Positions 26,420 to 34,838 of a stretch of 64,000 nt of DNA are shown here, piece after piece. The notes beneath the pieces were generated by a model, which worked only from the letters and a program-made list of their open reading frames with translations, ran no database searches and was not told where the DNA came from. This DNA comes from Candidatus Vecturithrix granuli (GTDB taxonomy: Bacteria > Moduliflexota > Moduliflexia > Moduliflexales > Moduliflexaceae), in assembly GCA_000739535.1 (NCBI GenBank), contig DF820467.1, forward strand, positions 327,895 through 391,894, written 5' to 3'. A program made the position numbers and the translations under genes. Each line of letters opens with the position of its first letter. The stretch's first letter is position 1.

Positions 26420-27343
26420 TTATAACGGTTCAACCGGCATACAGATGTCGAGGGTGTAGATTTCCTCGTGATGAGTTTCAGGGGTCACGTAGTAGAGTTC
26501 ATAACACGGGGTATGCGCTGGTTGGTAGCCGCTATCCGGCAGCCATTCAGCGTAGATCAATCTGAACGCCGCTTGAATGCCTTCGGCCGTCCCTTCGAAA
26601 CGATAGACCGCATACCTGCCTGCGGTGATGTCCATAATCCCGACCGTATCGTCGGAAGGGATATGATCAGGCACGGTCACGCAAGCATAATAGCGGCATT
26701 TGTGATATGGCGTAATCTCTGGATTGTCGTAGCTGATGCCGAGCATAACAGCCTCAAATGTGAGGAGATCTCTCACAAAAGCCCATTTACACAGTTTATC
26801 CCAGGCAGCTTGCACTTCCTTGAGACGATACCCTTCCTGACTGGCGACGTACGCCACATGAAACGCCGGCATTCGTTTCACTATGACCCTCTGCATGAGA
26901 GTTTGGCGTTGTAAGGGATCGCATCTGCTTTGCGGGAATTGCCAATTTTGCATTGCGTTTGGGGCTTCCTCAACAGGATGAATAGAGCTCTGCGCCTGTC
27001 GTATTTTCCAGATGCTGGCCGGGCAGCCGAAATGTTGTTTAAACGATCTGGAAAATGCCGCCGAAGAGGAAAATCCTGTTGCAAAGGCAATATCAGTGAT
27101 GGACATTCCCGGGTTGCTTTGCAGCATGTTGGCGGCGCGTTCCAACCGCACGCGATTGATGTAGGCATTGGGCGTTTCCCCAACAATTGCGGTAAAAATG
27201 CGATGAAAATGATAGGGTGAAAAGCACGCCTCCTGAGCTAAGATCTCTAACGACAGTTTTTCCGACAGATTGTCGTTAATAAAAAGCATGACCCGGTTGA
27301 GGCGCGTCGTATAGATTGTTTTCGATCCACTAACGTGTTCCAT
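26420..27343 (-). CDS. AraC-type regulator with GyrI-like ligand-binding domain
   Basis: The ATG at 27343 (MEHVSGSKTIY) is the likely start; the open frame runs on upstream only through an inserted repeat. The 307-residue protein has an N-terminal pair of AraC helix-turn-helix motifs (LSLEILAQEACFSPYHFHRI, MSITDIAFATGFSSSAAFSR) and a C-terminal GyrI-like effector domain (FHVAYVASQEGY, GISYDNPEITP, GRYAVYRFEGTAEGIQAAF). This is the SoxS/Rob/SbmC-like architecture, which senses small, often toxic, ligands. No obvious target gene is adjacent. A family A element occupies its upstream region. Confidence 0.92.
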   Translation of the reverse strand: MEHVSGSKTIYTTRLNRVMLFINDNLSEKLSLEILAQEACFSPYHFHRIFTAIVGETPNAYINRVRLERAANMLQSNPGMSITDIAFATGFSSSAAFSRSFKQHFGCPASIWKIRQAQSSIHPVEEAPNAMQNWQFPQSRCDPLQRQTLMQRVIVKRMPAFHVAYVASQEGYRLKEVQAAWDKLCKWAFVRDLLTFEAVMLGISYDNPEITPYHKCRYYACVTVPDHIPSDDTVGIMDITAGRYAVYRFEGTAEGIQAAFRLIYAEWLPDSGYQPAHTPCYELYYVTPETHHEEIYTLDICMPVEPL

Positions 27344-27359
27344 GAGGGTTATTGGTGTT

Positions 27360-27490
27360 TTTAAGTCGGTAGTAGTTAAATGGTAAATGATGCGTTCCCT
27401 GAGCGAAGTCGAAGGGAACAATGAACGGCTCGTTTCGACTTCGCTCAACGAGCAGGTAATCACTGACTATTTCAACACTACCTTTAAGCC
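27360..27490. mobile_element. MITE-like element, family A copy 3, with 8-bp target duplication
   Basis: The element spans 27368-27482 with ends GGTAGTAGTT and AACACTACC, flanked by TTTAAGTC (27360-27367) and TTTAAGCC (27483-27490), 7 of 8 identical. The core carries GTTCCCTGAGCGAAGTCGAA and CTCGTTTCGACTTCGCTCAA. It sits in the promoter region of the AraC-type gene. Confidence 0.78.
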
Positions 27491-27568
27491 TTTGCGAATA
27501 TGATAAAGGCCGTAGAATCCTTACTTATGTAAAATCCGTGTAGTTATATCGCCTCCCCTGAAAACCCG

Positions 27569-27602
27569 TCAAGTATTTTCAATTCCTGATTCAATACTTG
27601 AC
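27569..27602. promoter_or_regulatory. Inverted repeat in divergent spacer
   Basis: GTCAAGTATT and AATACTTGAC face each other across 14 bases, between the regulator and the transpeptidase gene. It could be an operator or a weak hairpin. Confidence 0.3.
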
Positions 27603-27706
27603 AAGTTCCTCTAATGTCATAAACTTAGATCAGTTGTGCATCATAAGCCTCCGACAGAACGATTTTTCTTGACGATTTCAGGGGAAAAGGAATCACGAGA
27701 ATAGCT

Positions 27707-28387
27707 ATGCTGAAAAAGAAAAATGTATACTTCTATACGATTAAAGGAAAACCATCAATGATCATGCTGATGCTTTGCCTGTTACTCTCATTCGGATTAC
27801 TCGCCTGTTCAGAATCGGAAACGAAGATTGAACCTCCTGCCGAACCTGTAATTGATATCAGCACCTCAGTGCAAAAATTGCAAGAACAATTCGGATTACA
27901 AGAGGATCAGCCGGCAATTATTGTGAGCATTTCAGCACAAAAATTGTTGCTCGTGAAAAATGGAGACATCCTGGCGCGCTATCCGATTTCCTCATCAGAG
28001 TACGGCGTTGGGAATAAGGTCGGAAGTAATCAGACGCCCTTAGGCGCGCATAAGATTTCCCATAAGATTGGCGATGGCGCTGCTGTAGGGGCAGTTTTTC
28101 GCTCACGCGCGGCGACAGGGGAAATGGCGACGATTTACACCGATGACACCGATGTGGAAGATGATCTGGTCACCACTCGGATTCTCTGGTTGCAAGGTCT
28201 GGAACCAGGGATAAATCAAGGGAAAGGAATTGATTCACATGCCCGGTTTATTTATATTCATGGCACGCCTGAAGAAGGCTTAATCGGCCAACCCGCTTCC
28301 CATGGCTGCATTCGGATGTATAACCAGGATGTCATTGAGTTATTCAATGTTGTTCAGGTGGGGACGTTGGTTGAAATTCAGGAATAA
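27707..28387 (+). CDS. L,D-transpeptidase lipoprotein (YkuD family)
   Basis: The 226-residue product has a lysine-rich N-region, a hydrophobic stretch and lipobox LLAC, so it is probably a lipoprotein. The YkuD domain follows (about residues 65-225): IIVSISAQKLLLVKNG at its start and the catalytic segment YIHGTPEEGLIGQPASHGCI with His and Cys in SHGCIRM. It makes or edits 3-3 peptidoglycan cross-links or attaches lipoproteins. The ATG at 27707 keeps the positive N-region; the ATG at 27758 has a better AAAGGA site but would lose it. Confidence 0.9.
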   Translation: MLKKKNVYFYTIKGKPSMIMLMLCLLLSFGLLACSESETKIEPPAEPVIDISTSVQKLQEQFGLQEDQPAIIVSISAQKLLLVKNGDILARYPISSSEYGVGNKVGSNQTPLGAHKISHKIGDGAAVGAVFRSRAATGEMATIYTDDTDVEDDLVTTRILWLQGLEPGINQGKGIDSHARFIYIHGTPEEGLIGQPASHGCIRMYNQDVIELFNVVQVGTLVEIQE

Positions 28388-28394
28388 GCGCCCT

Positions 28395-28476
28395 TTGAAA
28401 CTACAGGAATGAAGAAGAAGCAAGAATGGAGGAGTAGAAATCATATTCTTGCTTCTTCTTCATTTCTGTAGTTTCA
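28395..28476. repeat. Palindromic repeat, family D copy 4
   Basis: TGAAACTACAGGAAT and ATTTCTGTAGTTTCA arms with inner AAGAAGAAGCAAGAAT / ATTCTTGCTTCTTCTT, placed directly after the transpeptidase stop, where it may end transcription. Confidence 0.72.
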
Positions 28477-28519
28477 TTATGCCAGGCGAATAATCCGTTC
28501 ATGACATCTCCCCTGAAAA

Positions 28520-28582
28520 TGTAGCGCGAAACTCCAGTTTCGCGGTACATTGACAGCCGCGAAACTTCAGTTTCGCGCTACA
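28520..28582. repeat. Palindromic repeat, family C copy 2
   Basis: TGTAGCGCGAAACTCCAGTT faces AACTTCAGTTTCGCGCTACA. Confidence 0.75.
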
Positions 28583-28798
28583 TCTCATTTTCATTGTGTC
28601 GGCTGAGCATACGCTCATGCCATCTCCTCTGAAAAATTTTGAAAAATCCGTTCATATTTTTATTGACAGCATTGTTCTTTCGTGGAAAAAGTGCAAAATC
28701 GTTGTATCCATCATGATAGAAAGTAACAGTTGAATGCGTGTGTCTGAAGATGCATATTCTATCATAAGTAAAACCATAACTTTGTGAGTGTATGGACG

Positions 28799-28955
28799 TT
28801 GACAGGGTTACTGAAAAATTGAGATTAGGATGGGAAACCGGCCTCAGAGGAGGATAGGTTGTTACCGGACCTGTTGTGTCTGGTAAACCTTCTTATACAA
28901 CTACGCCGTATTGTATCCGGTAGTTGTGAACTGCATGTCAATCCTCCCTTCTGAG
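28799..28955 (+). ncRNA. Candidate three-way-junction leader RNA upstream of speD
   Basis: Closing stem CTCAGAGGAGGAT (28843-28855) with ATCCTCCCTTCTGAG (28941-28955) is 13 pairs with a two-base bulge. Inside are two hairpins: AGGT..TTACC.GAC (28856-28870) with GTC.GGTAAACCT (28878-28890), and ACAACTAC (28897-28904) with GTAGTTGT (28920-28927). A TTGACA at 28799-28804 would place a start just before the structure, though a good -10 box is missing. It stands about 140 bases before speD. I cannot match it to a named riboswitch, and it may be only another palindromic repeat. Confidence 0.4.
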
Positions 28956-29098
28956 AATCGCCGTAAAATCCCAACGTAAAAAGTTGTTCCTGTATGATAG
29001 TTTCTGCCAGGGACGGGGTGTGTCTTTTTGCGCCATACGTCTCGGGCTGTATCTGCGTCTTCGGGTCGTATTCAAACCTATGTTGGAGGTTTTATGCG

Positions 29099-29533
29099 TT
29101 GAAAGCATTAGGAAAAGCGCTATCAGTTGAATTGTATAATTGTAACCGTGACATCTTGAATGATGTCGCGCTGGTTGAGCAATATTTACAAGAAGCCGCT
29201 CTGGAAGCTAAGGCGACGATCGTCGAAACCGTGTTTCATCTGTTCAGCCCCTATGGAGTCAGCGGAGTCGTCGTCATTTCCGAATCCCATCTGGCAATTC
29301 ATACCTGGCCTGAATACGGGTATGCCGCCATTGATATTTTTACCTGCGGGACAACAGTTGATCCCTGGGTAGCCTGTCATTATTTGAAAGACAGGTTTCA
29401 GGCCGAATCCTATGAAGCCCATGAAATTCGCCGCGGGCGTTTGGATGATATTGTCAAAAACAGCGTTAACCACCAGATGTTGACGCCCGAATACTTTTCT
29501 CATAAACCCTCGGTGCAGGCTGCGGCCGCGTGA
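29099..29533 (+). CDS. speD: S-adenosylmethionine decarboxylase proenzyme
   Basis: The start is a TTG at 29099, preceded by GGAGG at 29085-29089; it gives the canonical [16 protein letters not shown] start (initiator Met), while the upstream ATG frame has no site. The 144-residue proenzyme cleaves itself before the Ser of [14 protein letters not shown] to form the pyruvoyl group, then decarboxylates SAM to supply aminopropyl groups for spermidine. [12 protein letters not shown] and DIFTCG are also conserved. It heads speD-pdaD-speE-speB. TTG plus a long structured leader suggest control at translation. Confidence 0.95.
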   Translation: MKALGKALSVELYNCNRDILNDVALVEQYLQEAALEAKATIVETVFHLFSPYGVSGVVVISESHLAIHTWPEYGYAAIDIFTCGTTVDPWVACHYLKDRFQAESYEAHEIRRGRLDDIVKNSVNHQMLTPEYFSHKPSVQAAAA

Positions 29534-29667
29534 CTGACAACCTGGATAAAGGATCAAGGCGACGCCTTCTTGTTGGCCGGTCATGCTCATTCCGGGAGAA
29601 ATGTCCGGGATGCGCGGAGAATGACAGGCAGGCAGGTCAGGCGTATGAGCGTTGGAGGAAAATGACG

Positions 29668-30138
29668 ATGTTATGTAACACACCGACAAAATTTTTTATG
29701 GCGACCGGGAGCTCTGAAGGTTATACAGAACTGAATTCTTTTGATGGCGCGCTGCTGAACGCGGGAATCGGGAATACCAATCTGGTGAAAATGAGCAGCA
29801 TTGTGCCGCCTCATTGCCAGGAAATTGCCCCGATTCAATTGCCCTATGGGGCTTTGGTGCCGGTAGCCTATGCGGCCATTACATCAGACATGGTTGGCGA
29901 AATTATTTCAGCAGCGGTAGCGGCCGCATTTCCGAAAGATACAACGAAACCCGGATTAATTATGGAATATTCCTCCCGCGGACATCGAGAAGATGTGGAA
30001 AAGATTGTCCGGCAAATGGCATTAAAAGGGATGGAGGAAATGCGCGGCGAAGAAGTGGCTGAAATAAAAAGCGTGGCGATCCAACATGAAGTCCAAAAAA
30101 TTGGAACGGCGTTTGCGTCAGTCGTGTTGTGGTATTAA
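29668..30138 (+). CDS. pdaD: Pyruvoyl-dependent arginine decarboxylase
   Basis: The ATG at 29668 ([10 protein letters not shown]) lies 9 bases after GGAGG at 29654-29658; the ATG at 29662 is too close. The 156-residue proenzyme has the family pattern [32 protein letters not shown], and the self-cleavage site KMSSIVPP, where the second Ser becomes pyruvoyl. It converts arginine to agmatine. C-terminal [12 protein letters not shown] is typical. Its place between speD and speE/speB fits the agmatine route to putrescine. Confidence 0.95.
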   Translation: MLCNTPTKFFMATGSSEGYTELNSFDGALLNAGIGNTNLVKMSSIVPPHCQEIAPIQLPYGALVPVAYAAITSDMVGEIISAAVAAAFPKDTTKPGLIMEYSSRGHREDVEKIVRQMALKGMEEMRGEEVAEIKSVAIQHEVQKIGTAFASVVLWY

Positions 30139-30146
30139 TCAACTCA

Positions 30147-30279
30147 CCTTCAATACGCAGGGCTGTTAAGTTCTCGCAAAATATAACGGCTCGACTTCGC
30201 TCGACGTGCGGTATTCCGGTCATCGAGCGAAGTCGAGATGACAAACATCCACAGAACTTAACAGCCTTGCCTTCAATAC
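30147..30279. mobile_element. MITE-like element, family F copy 1, with target duplication, inside the polyamine gene set
   Basis: The element spans 30157-30269 with ends GCAGGGCTGTTAAGTTCTCG and AACTTAACAGCCTTG. CCTTCAATAC flanks it at 30147-30156 and 30270-30279. Its core is a CTCGACTTCGCTCGA / TCGAGCGAAGTCGAG hairpin. A related copy is inserted at 36531. Confidence 0.85.
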
Positions 30280-30296
30280 GGAGATAAAACCACGTT

Positions 30297-30325
30297 GCAC
30301 GCTGTCTTGTAAGACAGCGTGCAAC
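30297..30325 (+). terminator. Hairpin before speE
   Basis: GCACGCTGTCTT and AAGACAGCGTGC form a perfect stem just before speE. It may attenuate transcription into speE or protect a processed end. Confidence 0.45.
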
Positions 30326-30344
30326 GTTTAAAAATATATTGGCG

Positions 30345-31196
30345 ATGATTTCAGGAATCTGGTACACCGAGGATCATAAAGATGGGGTGACACTCTCTTT
30401 AAAAGTTAAAGAAACCCTGGTTTCAAAACGCACCCCATTTCAGAAATTAGATATTTATGAGACCGAAAAATACGGCACGCTCCTCACCTTAGATGATCTG
30501 GTGATGACAACCACCAAAGATGAGTTTGTCTATCATGAACTCATCACCCACGTGCCCTTATTTGCGCACAAACAGCCTGAGCGCGTGCTCATTATCGGCG
30601 GCGGTGACGGCGGAACTGCCAGGGAAGTTGTGAAACATCCGACCGTGACGCATGTTGATATGGTGGAAATTGATCAGGATGTGGTGGAGATGTCCAAACA
30701 GTACATGCCTTTTCTGTCCGAAGATTTGACAAACCCTAAAGTGCATCTCTTTTTTCAGGACGGCGTCGAGTTTGTCAAAAAAGCCTCCACTGCGTATGAT
30801 GTGATTATTATTGATTCCACCGATCCTATTGGGCCTGGCGAGGGCTTGTTTAACTCGGAGTTTTATACCAACTGTCTGAAACTCCTGAGCGATGACGGTA
30901 TCCTGGTCGCGCAGGCCGAATCTGTATTTAATTGTCCTGATTGGGTATGGCAGACTTTCGCAAAATTGCGCGAGGTGTTTCCGGTCGTGAAAGCGTATCT
31001 GGGAACGATTCCTACCTATCCGGGTGGGTTGTGGAGTTTCGCGTTTTGCTGTAAACAACCCGAGGTTGCGCAGTTTTTCGATGAGGCGCGTTATGAAAAA
31101 TTGCAGTTAGATTTACGCTACTATAACCAAGCGATTCACCGCGCCTGCTTTGCGCTGCCGAATTTTGTGCAAAAGCTTTGCCAAGGTAGGATATAG
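30345..31196 (+). CDS. speE: Spermidine synthase (polyamine aminopropyltransferase)
   Basis: The 283-residue enzyme moves the aminopropyl group of decarboxylated SAM to putrescine. Motifs are canonical: WYTEDHKDGVTLSLKVK, VYHELITHVPLFAH, VLIIGGGDGGTAREVVKH for the SAM-like cofactor, VEIDQDVVEMSKQYMP, VIIIDSTDPIGPGEGLF with the catalytic Asp, and the final RYYNQAIHRACFALPNFV. The ATG at 30345 is preferred to a TTG at 30339; neither has a clear ribosome-binding site. Family F elements flank the gene on both sides, so it may now need its own promoter. Confidence 0.97.
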   Translation: MISGIWYTEDHKDGVTLSLKVKETLVSKRTPFQKLDIYETEKYGTLLTLDDLVMTTTKDEFVYHELITHVPLFAHKQPERVLIIGGGDGGTAREVVKHPTVTHVDMVEIDQDVVEMSKQYMPFLSEDLTNPKVHLFFQDGVEFVKKASTAYDVIIIDSTDPIGPGEGLFNSEFYTNCLKLLSDDGILVAQAESVFNCPDWVWQTFAKLREVFPVVKAYLGTIPTYPGGLWSFAFCCKQPEVAQFFDEARYEKLQLDLRYYNQAIHRACFALPNFVQKLCQGRI

Positions 31197-31200
31197 ATAC

Positions 31201-31318
31201 AGGACTGTTCGATTCTCGATATTCTCCTCATCTCGACTCCGCTCGATGACCGGAAAACCGGATGTCGAGCGAAGTCGAGACGCCATTTCTGGCGAGAATT
31301 GAATAGTCTTGAGGTCTC
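31201..31318. repeat. Palindromic repeat, family F variant
   Basis: AGGACTGTTCGATTCTCG and CGAGAATTGAATAGTCTT arms with a CATCTCGACTCCGCTCGATG core fill the speE-speB spacer. No target duplication is clear. Confidence 0.6.
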
Positions 31319-31325
31319 TAATACG

Positions 31326-32171
31326 ATGCCTAAACAATTTTTTTGCGCCAGAGAAGAGCTTGAAACAAGTCGTGTGGCGTTGCTCGGCATTCCGTTTGAC
31401 GCCACTAGTTCTTTTCGTCCCGGCAGCCGTTTTGCGCCGGATCATATTCGTCTGTATTCCGAAGGGATCGAGAGTTACAGTCCTTACCAGCACAAAGATT
31501 TAGCCGAGTGCGCTTTCACGGACGCTGGCAATATTGATCTGACGATCAGTAATTTTTCAGTCTTGCGCGAGGCCGTGCACACGCAGGTTATACACGATCT
31601 CAGCTCAGAGAAAAAGGTATTGGCCCTGGGGGGAGAACATCTGATTTCTCTACCGGTCGCAGCAGCTTATGCTGAAAGCTATCCTGACCTGAAATTGATC
31701 CACCTTGATGCCCATGCTGACCTGCGAGAGGATTACCTGGGCGAAAAATATTCTCATGCGACCGTCATCCGCCGCATAAGCGAGATTATTGGCACAGAGA
31801 ATATCTATCAGTTTGGGATTCGTTCAGGTACCAGAGAGGAGTTTGCCTTTGGAGACCAGGCGACTCATTTTTATCCATTCAGCCTCAACCCCGCAATCAT
31901 TCAAACCGTTGTCGAACAATTACAGGGCAGTCCGGTGTATCTGACCCTGGATTTAGATGTGTTAGATCCGGCCTATTTTCCAGGCACCGGTACCCCGGAA
32001 CCCGGCGGCGTCAGCTTTCAGGAACTGCTTCAGGCTTTGCTGCTGTTTGAGCAACTCAAGCTGGTCGGAGCAGATATTGTCGAACTCTGTCCCGCCTATG
32101 ACCGCAGCGATGTTTCCACGATTACTGCGATCAAACTCGTACGCGAACTGCTTTTGATGCTGGATGAATAG
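31326..32171 (+). CDS. speB: Agmatinase
   Basis: The ATG at 31326 (MPKQFFCAREEL) starts a 281-residue ureohydrolase that turns agmatine into putrescine and urea. The two-manganese site is visible in GGEHL, HLDAHADLREDYLG and TLDLDVLDPAYFPGTGTPEP; GIRSGTREE also fits agmatinase. It completes the route arginine, agmatine, putrescine, spermidine with the three genes upstream. An inserted repeat separates it from speE. It is followed by a hairpin repeat at 32190-32246. Confidence 0.95.
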   Translation: MPKQFFCAREELETSRVALLGIPFDATSSFRPGSRFAPDHIRLYSEGIESYSPYQHKDLAECAFTDAGNIDLTISNFSVLREAVHTQVIHDLSSEKKVLALGGEHLISLPVAAAYAESYPDLKLIHLDAHADLREDYLGEKYSHATVIRRISEIIGTENIYQFGIRSGTREEFAFGDQATHFYPFSLNPAIIQTVVEQLQGSPVYLTLDLDVLDPAYFPGTGTPEPGGVSFQELLQALLLFEQLKLVGADIVELCPAYDRSDVSTITAIKLVRELLLMLDE

Positions 32172-32189
32172 ATATTGATGATGCAAATG

Positions 32190-32246
32190 TTCGTAGTAGC
32201 CGCTTTAGCGGCGGGCTAAAACGCTAAAGCGTTTACTACAAACGTA
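32190..32246. repeat. Palindromic hairpin repeat, terminator-like
   Basis: GTTCGTAGTAGCCGCTTTAGC and GCTAAAGCGTTTACTACAAAC arms lie between convergent speB and lepB. A relic of the same type is near 4088. Confidence 0.6.
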
Positions 32247-32255
32247 TTCTGAATT

Positions 32256-32954
32256 CTACTGGAGCTGCTGCCAGAAACGGTCTGAGCGAGGAAGAAAATA
32301 ATGCTCGTAGTTTAAGGAAAACACGACCGTTGTGGCTTTTCCGACAATCTGTTCTCGCTTCACAAATCCGAAAAACCTGGAATCCGCGCTGTTGTCGCGA
32401 TTATCGCCCATCATAAAATACTGTCCTTGCGGAACGATAATCGGCGCAAAGGTGTTGCGCGAGGGAAGCTGGGGGGTAAGCATGACTGGATGCGTTTTCC
32501 CGCTGAGGTCTTCCGTGAAAAACAGATGGCGCGCTTGAAGCTCGGAGGGGATTTGCTCCAGGTCTGCCTCATCAATCGGCTCATAGCGCAGGGCCTTGCC
32601 GTTGATGTAGAGTCGGTTGCCGTGCATGGCAATAATATCGCCCGGCACGCCAATCACACGCTTGACCAGACGGGTGCCGTCAACAGGCGAGAAAAAGACC
32701 ACTATCTCACCGCGTCTGGGATTATCCCAACGCGCGAGACGCCAGGTCGTAAACGGAACTCTGAGATCATACGCCAATTTATTCACAAAAATACGATCGC
32801 CTGCTAAAATTGTCGGATTCATCGAGCCGGTCGGCACATCATTCCAATCCGCAATCGCCGAACGGAACGAGGTCGCAATCAAAATCGCGATCACCAGACT
32901 CCAGCCCCAACCTTTCCATAACAACGTAAGTTTCTGTTTCCAATTTTTAGACAT
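32256..32954 (-). CDS. lepB: Signal peptidase I
   Basis: The ATG at 32954 (MSKNWKQKL) is preferred; AAGGATGTG lies upstream. The 232-residue inner-membrane protease has one N-terminal membrane segment (WSLVIAILIATSF), the nucleophile Ser in VPTGSMNPTI, the general-base Lys in RLVKRVIGVPGD, and the box MGDNRDNSADSR. It removes signal peptides from exported proteins. An inserted stretch between box D and box E (about residues 125-165) is longer than in short forms but normal for Gram-negative enzymes. Confidence 0.96.
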   Translation of the reverse strand: MSKNWKQKLTLLWKGWGWSLVIAILIATSFRSAIADWNDVPTGSMNPTILAGDRIFVNKLAYDLRVPFTTWRLARWDNPRRGEIVVFFSPVDGTRLVKRVIGVPGDIIAMHGNRLYINGKALRYEPIDEADLEQIPSELQARHLFFTEDLSGKTHPVMLTPQLPSRNTFAPIIVPQGQYFMMGDNRDNSADSRFFGFVKREQIVGKATTVVFSLNYEHYFLPRSDRFWQQLQ

Positions 32955-33097
32955 ACATATCACATCCTTTGCTACCAATTCGGGCTAAACCAGATCTGCT
33001 CACGTGCTCTGCATCATGCACATTTCGATCAGTGAGCATCTCATATCTATACGTGTGATCTTGTCAAGCTGAATTTCACATAGCTGTGTAACCTGAT

Positions 33098-33835
33098 TTA
33101 CCGAATCACTTTATTGCGAGTCAGGGCCTTATACCATGCCGACGCAATCGCTTTATAGCCGCGATCATTGAAGTGCAGCCGGTCAACAAACAGTGAATCT
33201 CCACCATTGGCGTAAATTGTGCGGTAGTTATCCACAAGAATGACTCCACGCTTAGACGCCTCACGCGAAATTTTCGAGTTCAGCTCTTTAATTTCCGGAT
33301 TGTATTTGACATAACTGCTTCTTGATTTCGCCGGAGTAACCGTGCTGACCAGGGGCGTGACGCCCGACCTCAGCGCTATATCCAGCATCAGGCCAATATG
33401 ATAGCTCGTACGGCAGCGAGAATCAGGGCATCGGCTGGGGTTCACAATGTCATTTACGCCAATCATAAGCAACACAATATCTGCGCCGCTGATTGCAGAG
33501 GGGAAACGTTGATATGTCCATGGCGTTTTTTCGCCGGGAACTCCCTGATTCTCTACGATGACATTATAGCCGGCCCTCCTGAGCATTTTTCTAAGCAGAG
33601 TCGGATATCCGCCGACATTAGATCCATAGCCACAGGTAATGCTATCCCCCACAGCGACAATCCGCACAGCATTCCCCGCACCTTTCAAATAAATAGAATC
33701 AGCCTCATCAAAGGGATCCTCTTCGGAGACAGTCGGATCAGTCAACGAATGGCGCTCATCAAAACACCCGGTGAACATTCCTCCACACAAGAGGGCAAGC
33801 ACCAACATCAAAAGCATATTACGTTGTAATCGCAT
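33098..33835 (-). CDS. SGNH/GDSL hydrolase lipoprotein
   Basis: The ATG at 33835 (MRLQRNMLL) has GGGGA upstream. The 245-residue product has a lipobox (MFTGC) and the SGNH blocks: VAVGDSITCGYGSN with the nucleophile Ser, GGYPTLLRKML, MIGVNDI, and DRLHFNDRGY with Asp and His. Such enzymes are esterases or lipases; a membrane-bound periplasmic form may act on acetylated glycans. Stands alone between lepB and a remnant region. Confidence 0.9.
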   Translation of the reverse strand: MRLQRNMLLMLVLALLCGGMFTGCFDERHSLTDPTVSEEDPFDEADSIYLKGAGNAVRIVAVGDSITCGYGSNVGGYPTLLRKMLRRAGYNVIVENQGVPGEKTPWTYQRFPSAISGADIVLLMIGVNDIVNPSRCPDSRCRTSYHIGLMLDIALRSGVTPLVSTVTPAKSRSSYVKYNPEIKELNSKISREASKRGVILVDNYRTIYANGGDSLFVDRLHFNDRGYKAIASAWYKALTRNKVIR

Positions 33836-34021
33836 TCTCTCAATCCCCTGAAACAATCTGACATTTACGTAAGAATCACAAGACATACACTATATGTCTG
33901 AACGCTGAGTTCCCTGTCAAGAGTTTTCACACAGAAGATTTCAACTGCTATTAAATCGGTGACAGGAGAGCGATAGCTTTGCGCAATAATCTCAAGAAGA
34001 TAGCTTTATGAGCAATCACAC

Positions 34022-34216
34022 TCATGCTGTAGGCTCCAATTCATTACGTAACATCAGAATATCACGTTGCGCATCTCGATGCTTTCGATGCCTAAACAAG
34101 GAGAAAAACCGTGCTCCAGTAAAGTATTCTTTATTCGCGCCCAACTCACGCCAGCCAGACTGGCGGCTTTTGCCAGCGAGATCTGCTCGTGTTGGTAGCG
34201 AAAGACGGTCGACTGA
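34022..34216 (-). pseudogene. Remnant of UPF0175-type antitoxin
   Basis: On the minus strand one frame reads HEQISLAKAASLAGVSWARI, like the helix-turn-helix core of UPF0175 antitoxins. It continues to LLEHGFSPCLG, and the expected C-terminus (RDAQRDILMLRNELEPTA) continues in the next frame, so one base was gained or lost near 34085. No N-terminal start and no partner toxin are present. Confidence 0.4.
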
Positions 34217-34232
34217 TATCCCACAATTCGAG

Positions 34233-34595
34233 ATGAGAAATTTTTTCAGTGGATTTCCGAAAGATATTGAGGATGCTGCACGAATAGATGGTTGTTCCTC
34301 TTTTGGTATTCTCTGGCAGATCATTCTTCCGTCGAGTTGGCCCGCGCTTTCCGTTGTCATTATCTGGCAATTTATGATCTCATGGAATGAGTTTATTTTG
34401 GCCCTGGTCACCATCGAAAGCAACGAGATTAAACCGCTGACGCTTGTGCCTCTGATTTACAGCGGCCAATTCATGGCTCGGCCAGGAGCGATGTTTGCCA
34501 TCCTTACCATGATTACTGTTCCAATTGTTATAATGTATCTTTTTATGCAACGTTACTTCGTAAGCACAGCAACGGGAGGGGCTATTAAGGGTTAA
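34233..34595 (+). pseudogene. C-terminal remnant of a sugar ABC transporter permease
   Basis: From the ATG at 34233 the 120-residue product starts inside a MalG-type permease: MRNFFSGFPKDIEDAARIDG is the cytoplasmic EAA loop that contacts the ATPase, followed by three membrane segments. The first three or so membrane segments of the family are missing, and upstream DNA in this frame looks non-coding and overlaps the UPF0175 remnant. No binding protein or ATPase is adjacent, so a functional transporter is unlikely. Confidence 0.8.
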
Positions 34596-34838
34596 GAGAG
34601 TTTCAAAACCTGGTTCTATTCAAGATAATGCTGAAAAGAGTCGAATAAAAAAAGCATAATCTTCGTTCAATACGAAAATAGCAGGGCTTTATGCAAATAA
34701 CTTGACAATATTCGGAGTGTTCTGGTATGTCTCCGATTTTCATGGTGATGAAAACAGTCGTAGCCGTGTAGTACCAGTGAATCCTTCGTGCAGTCTTACA
34801 CAGAAAAGACTGGATGGACGCTCTAAGGAGGTTCTATT

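Noticed and set aside
27344-27463. N-terminal extension of the AraC-type regulator
   Set aside because: The extra 40 residues are the translation of an inserted family A element.
28994-29098. N-terminal extension of SpeD from the ATG at 28994
   Set aside because: No ribosome-binding site there; family members start at the KALG segment, which follows GGAGG and TTG at 29099.
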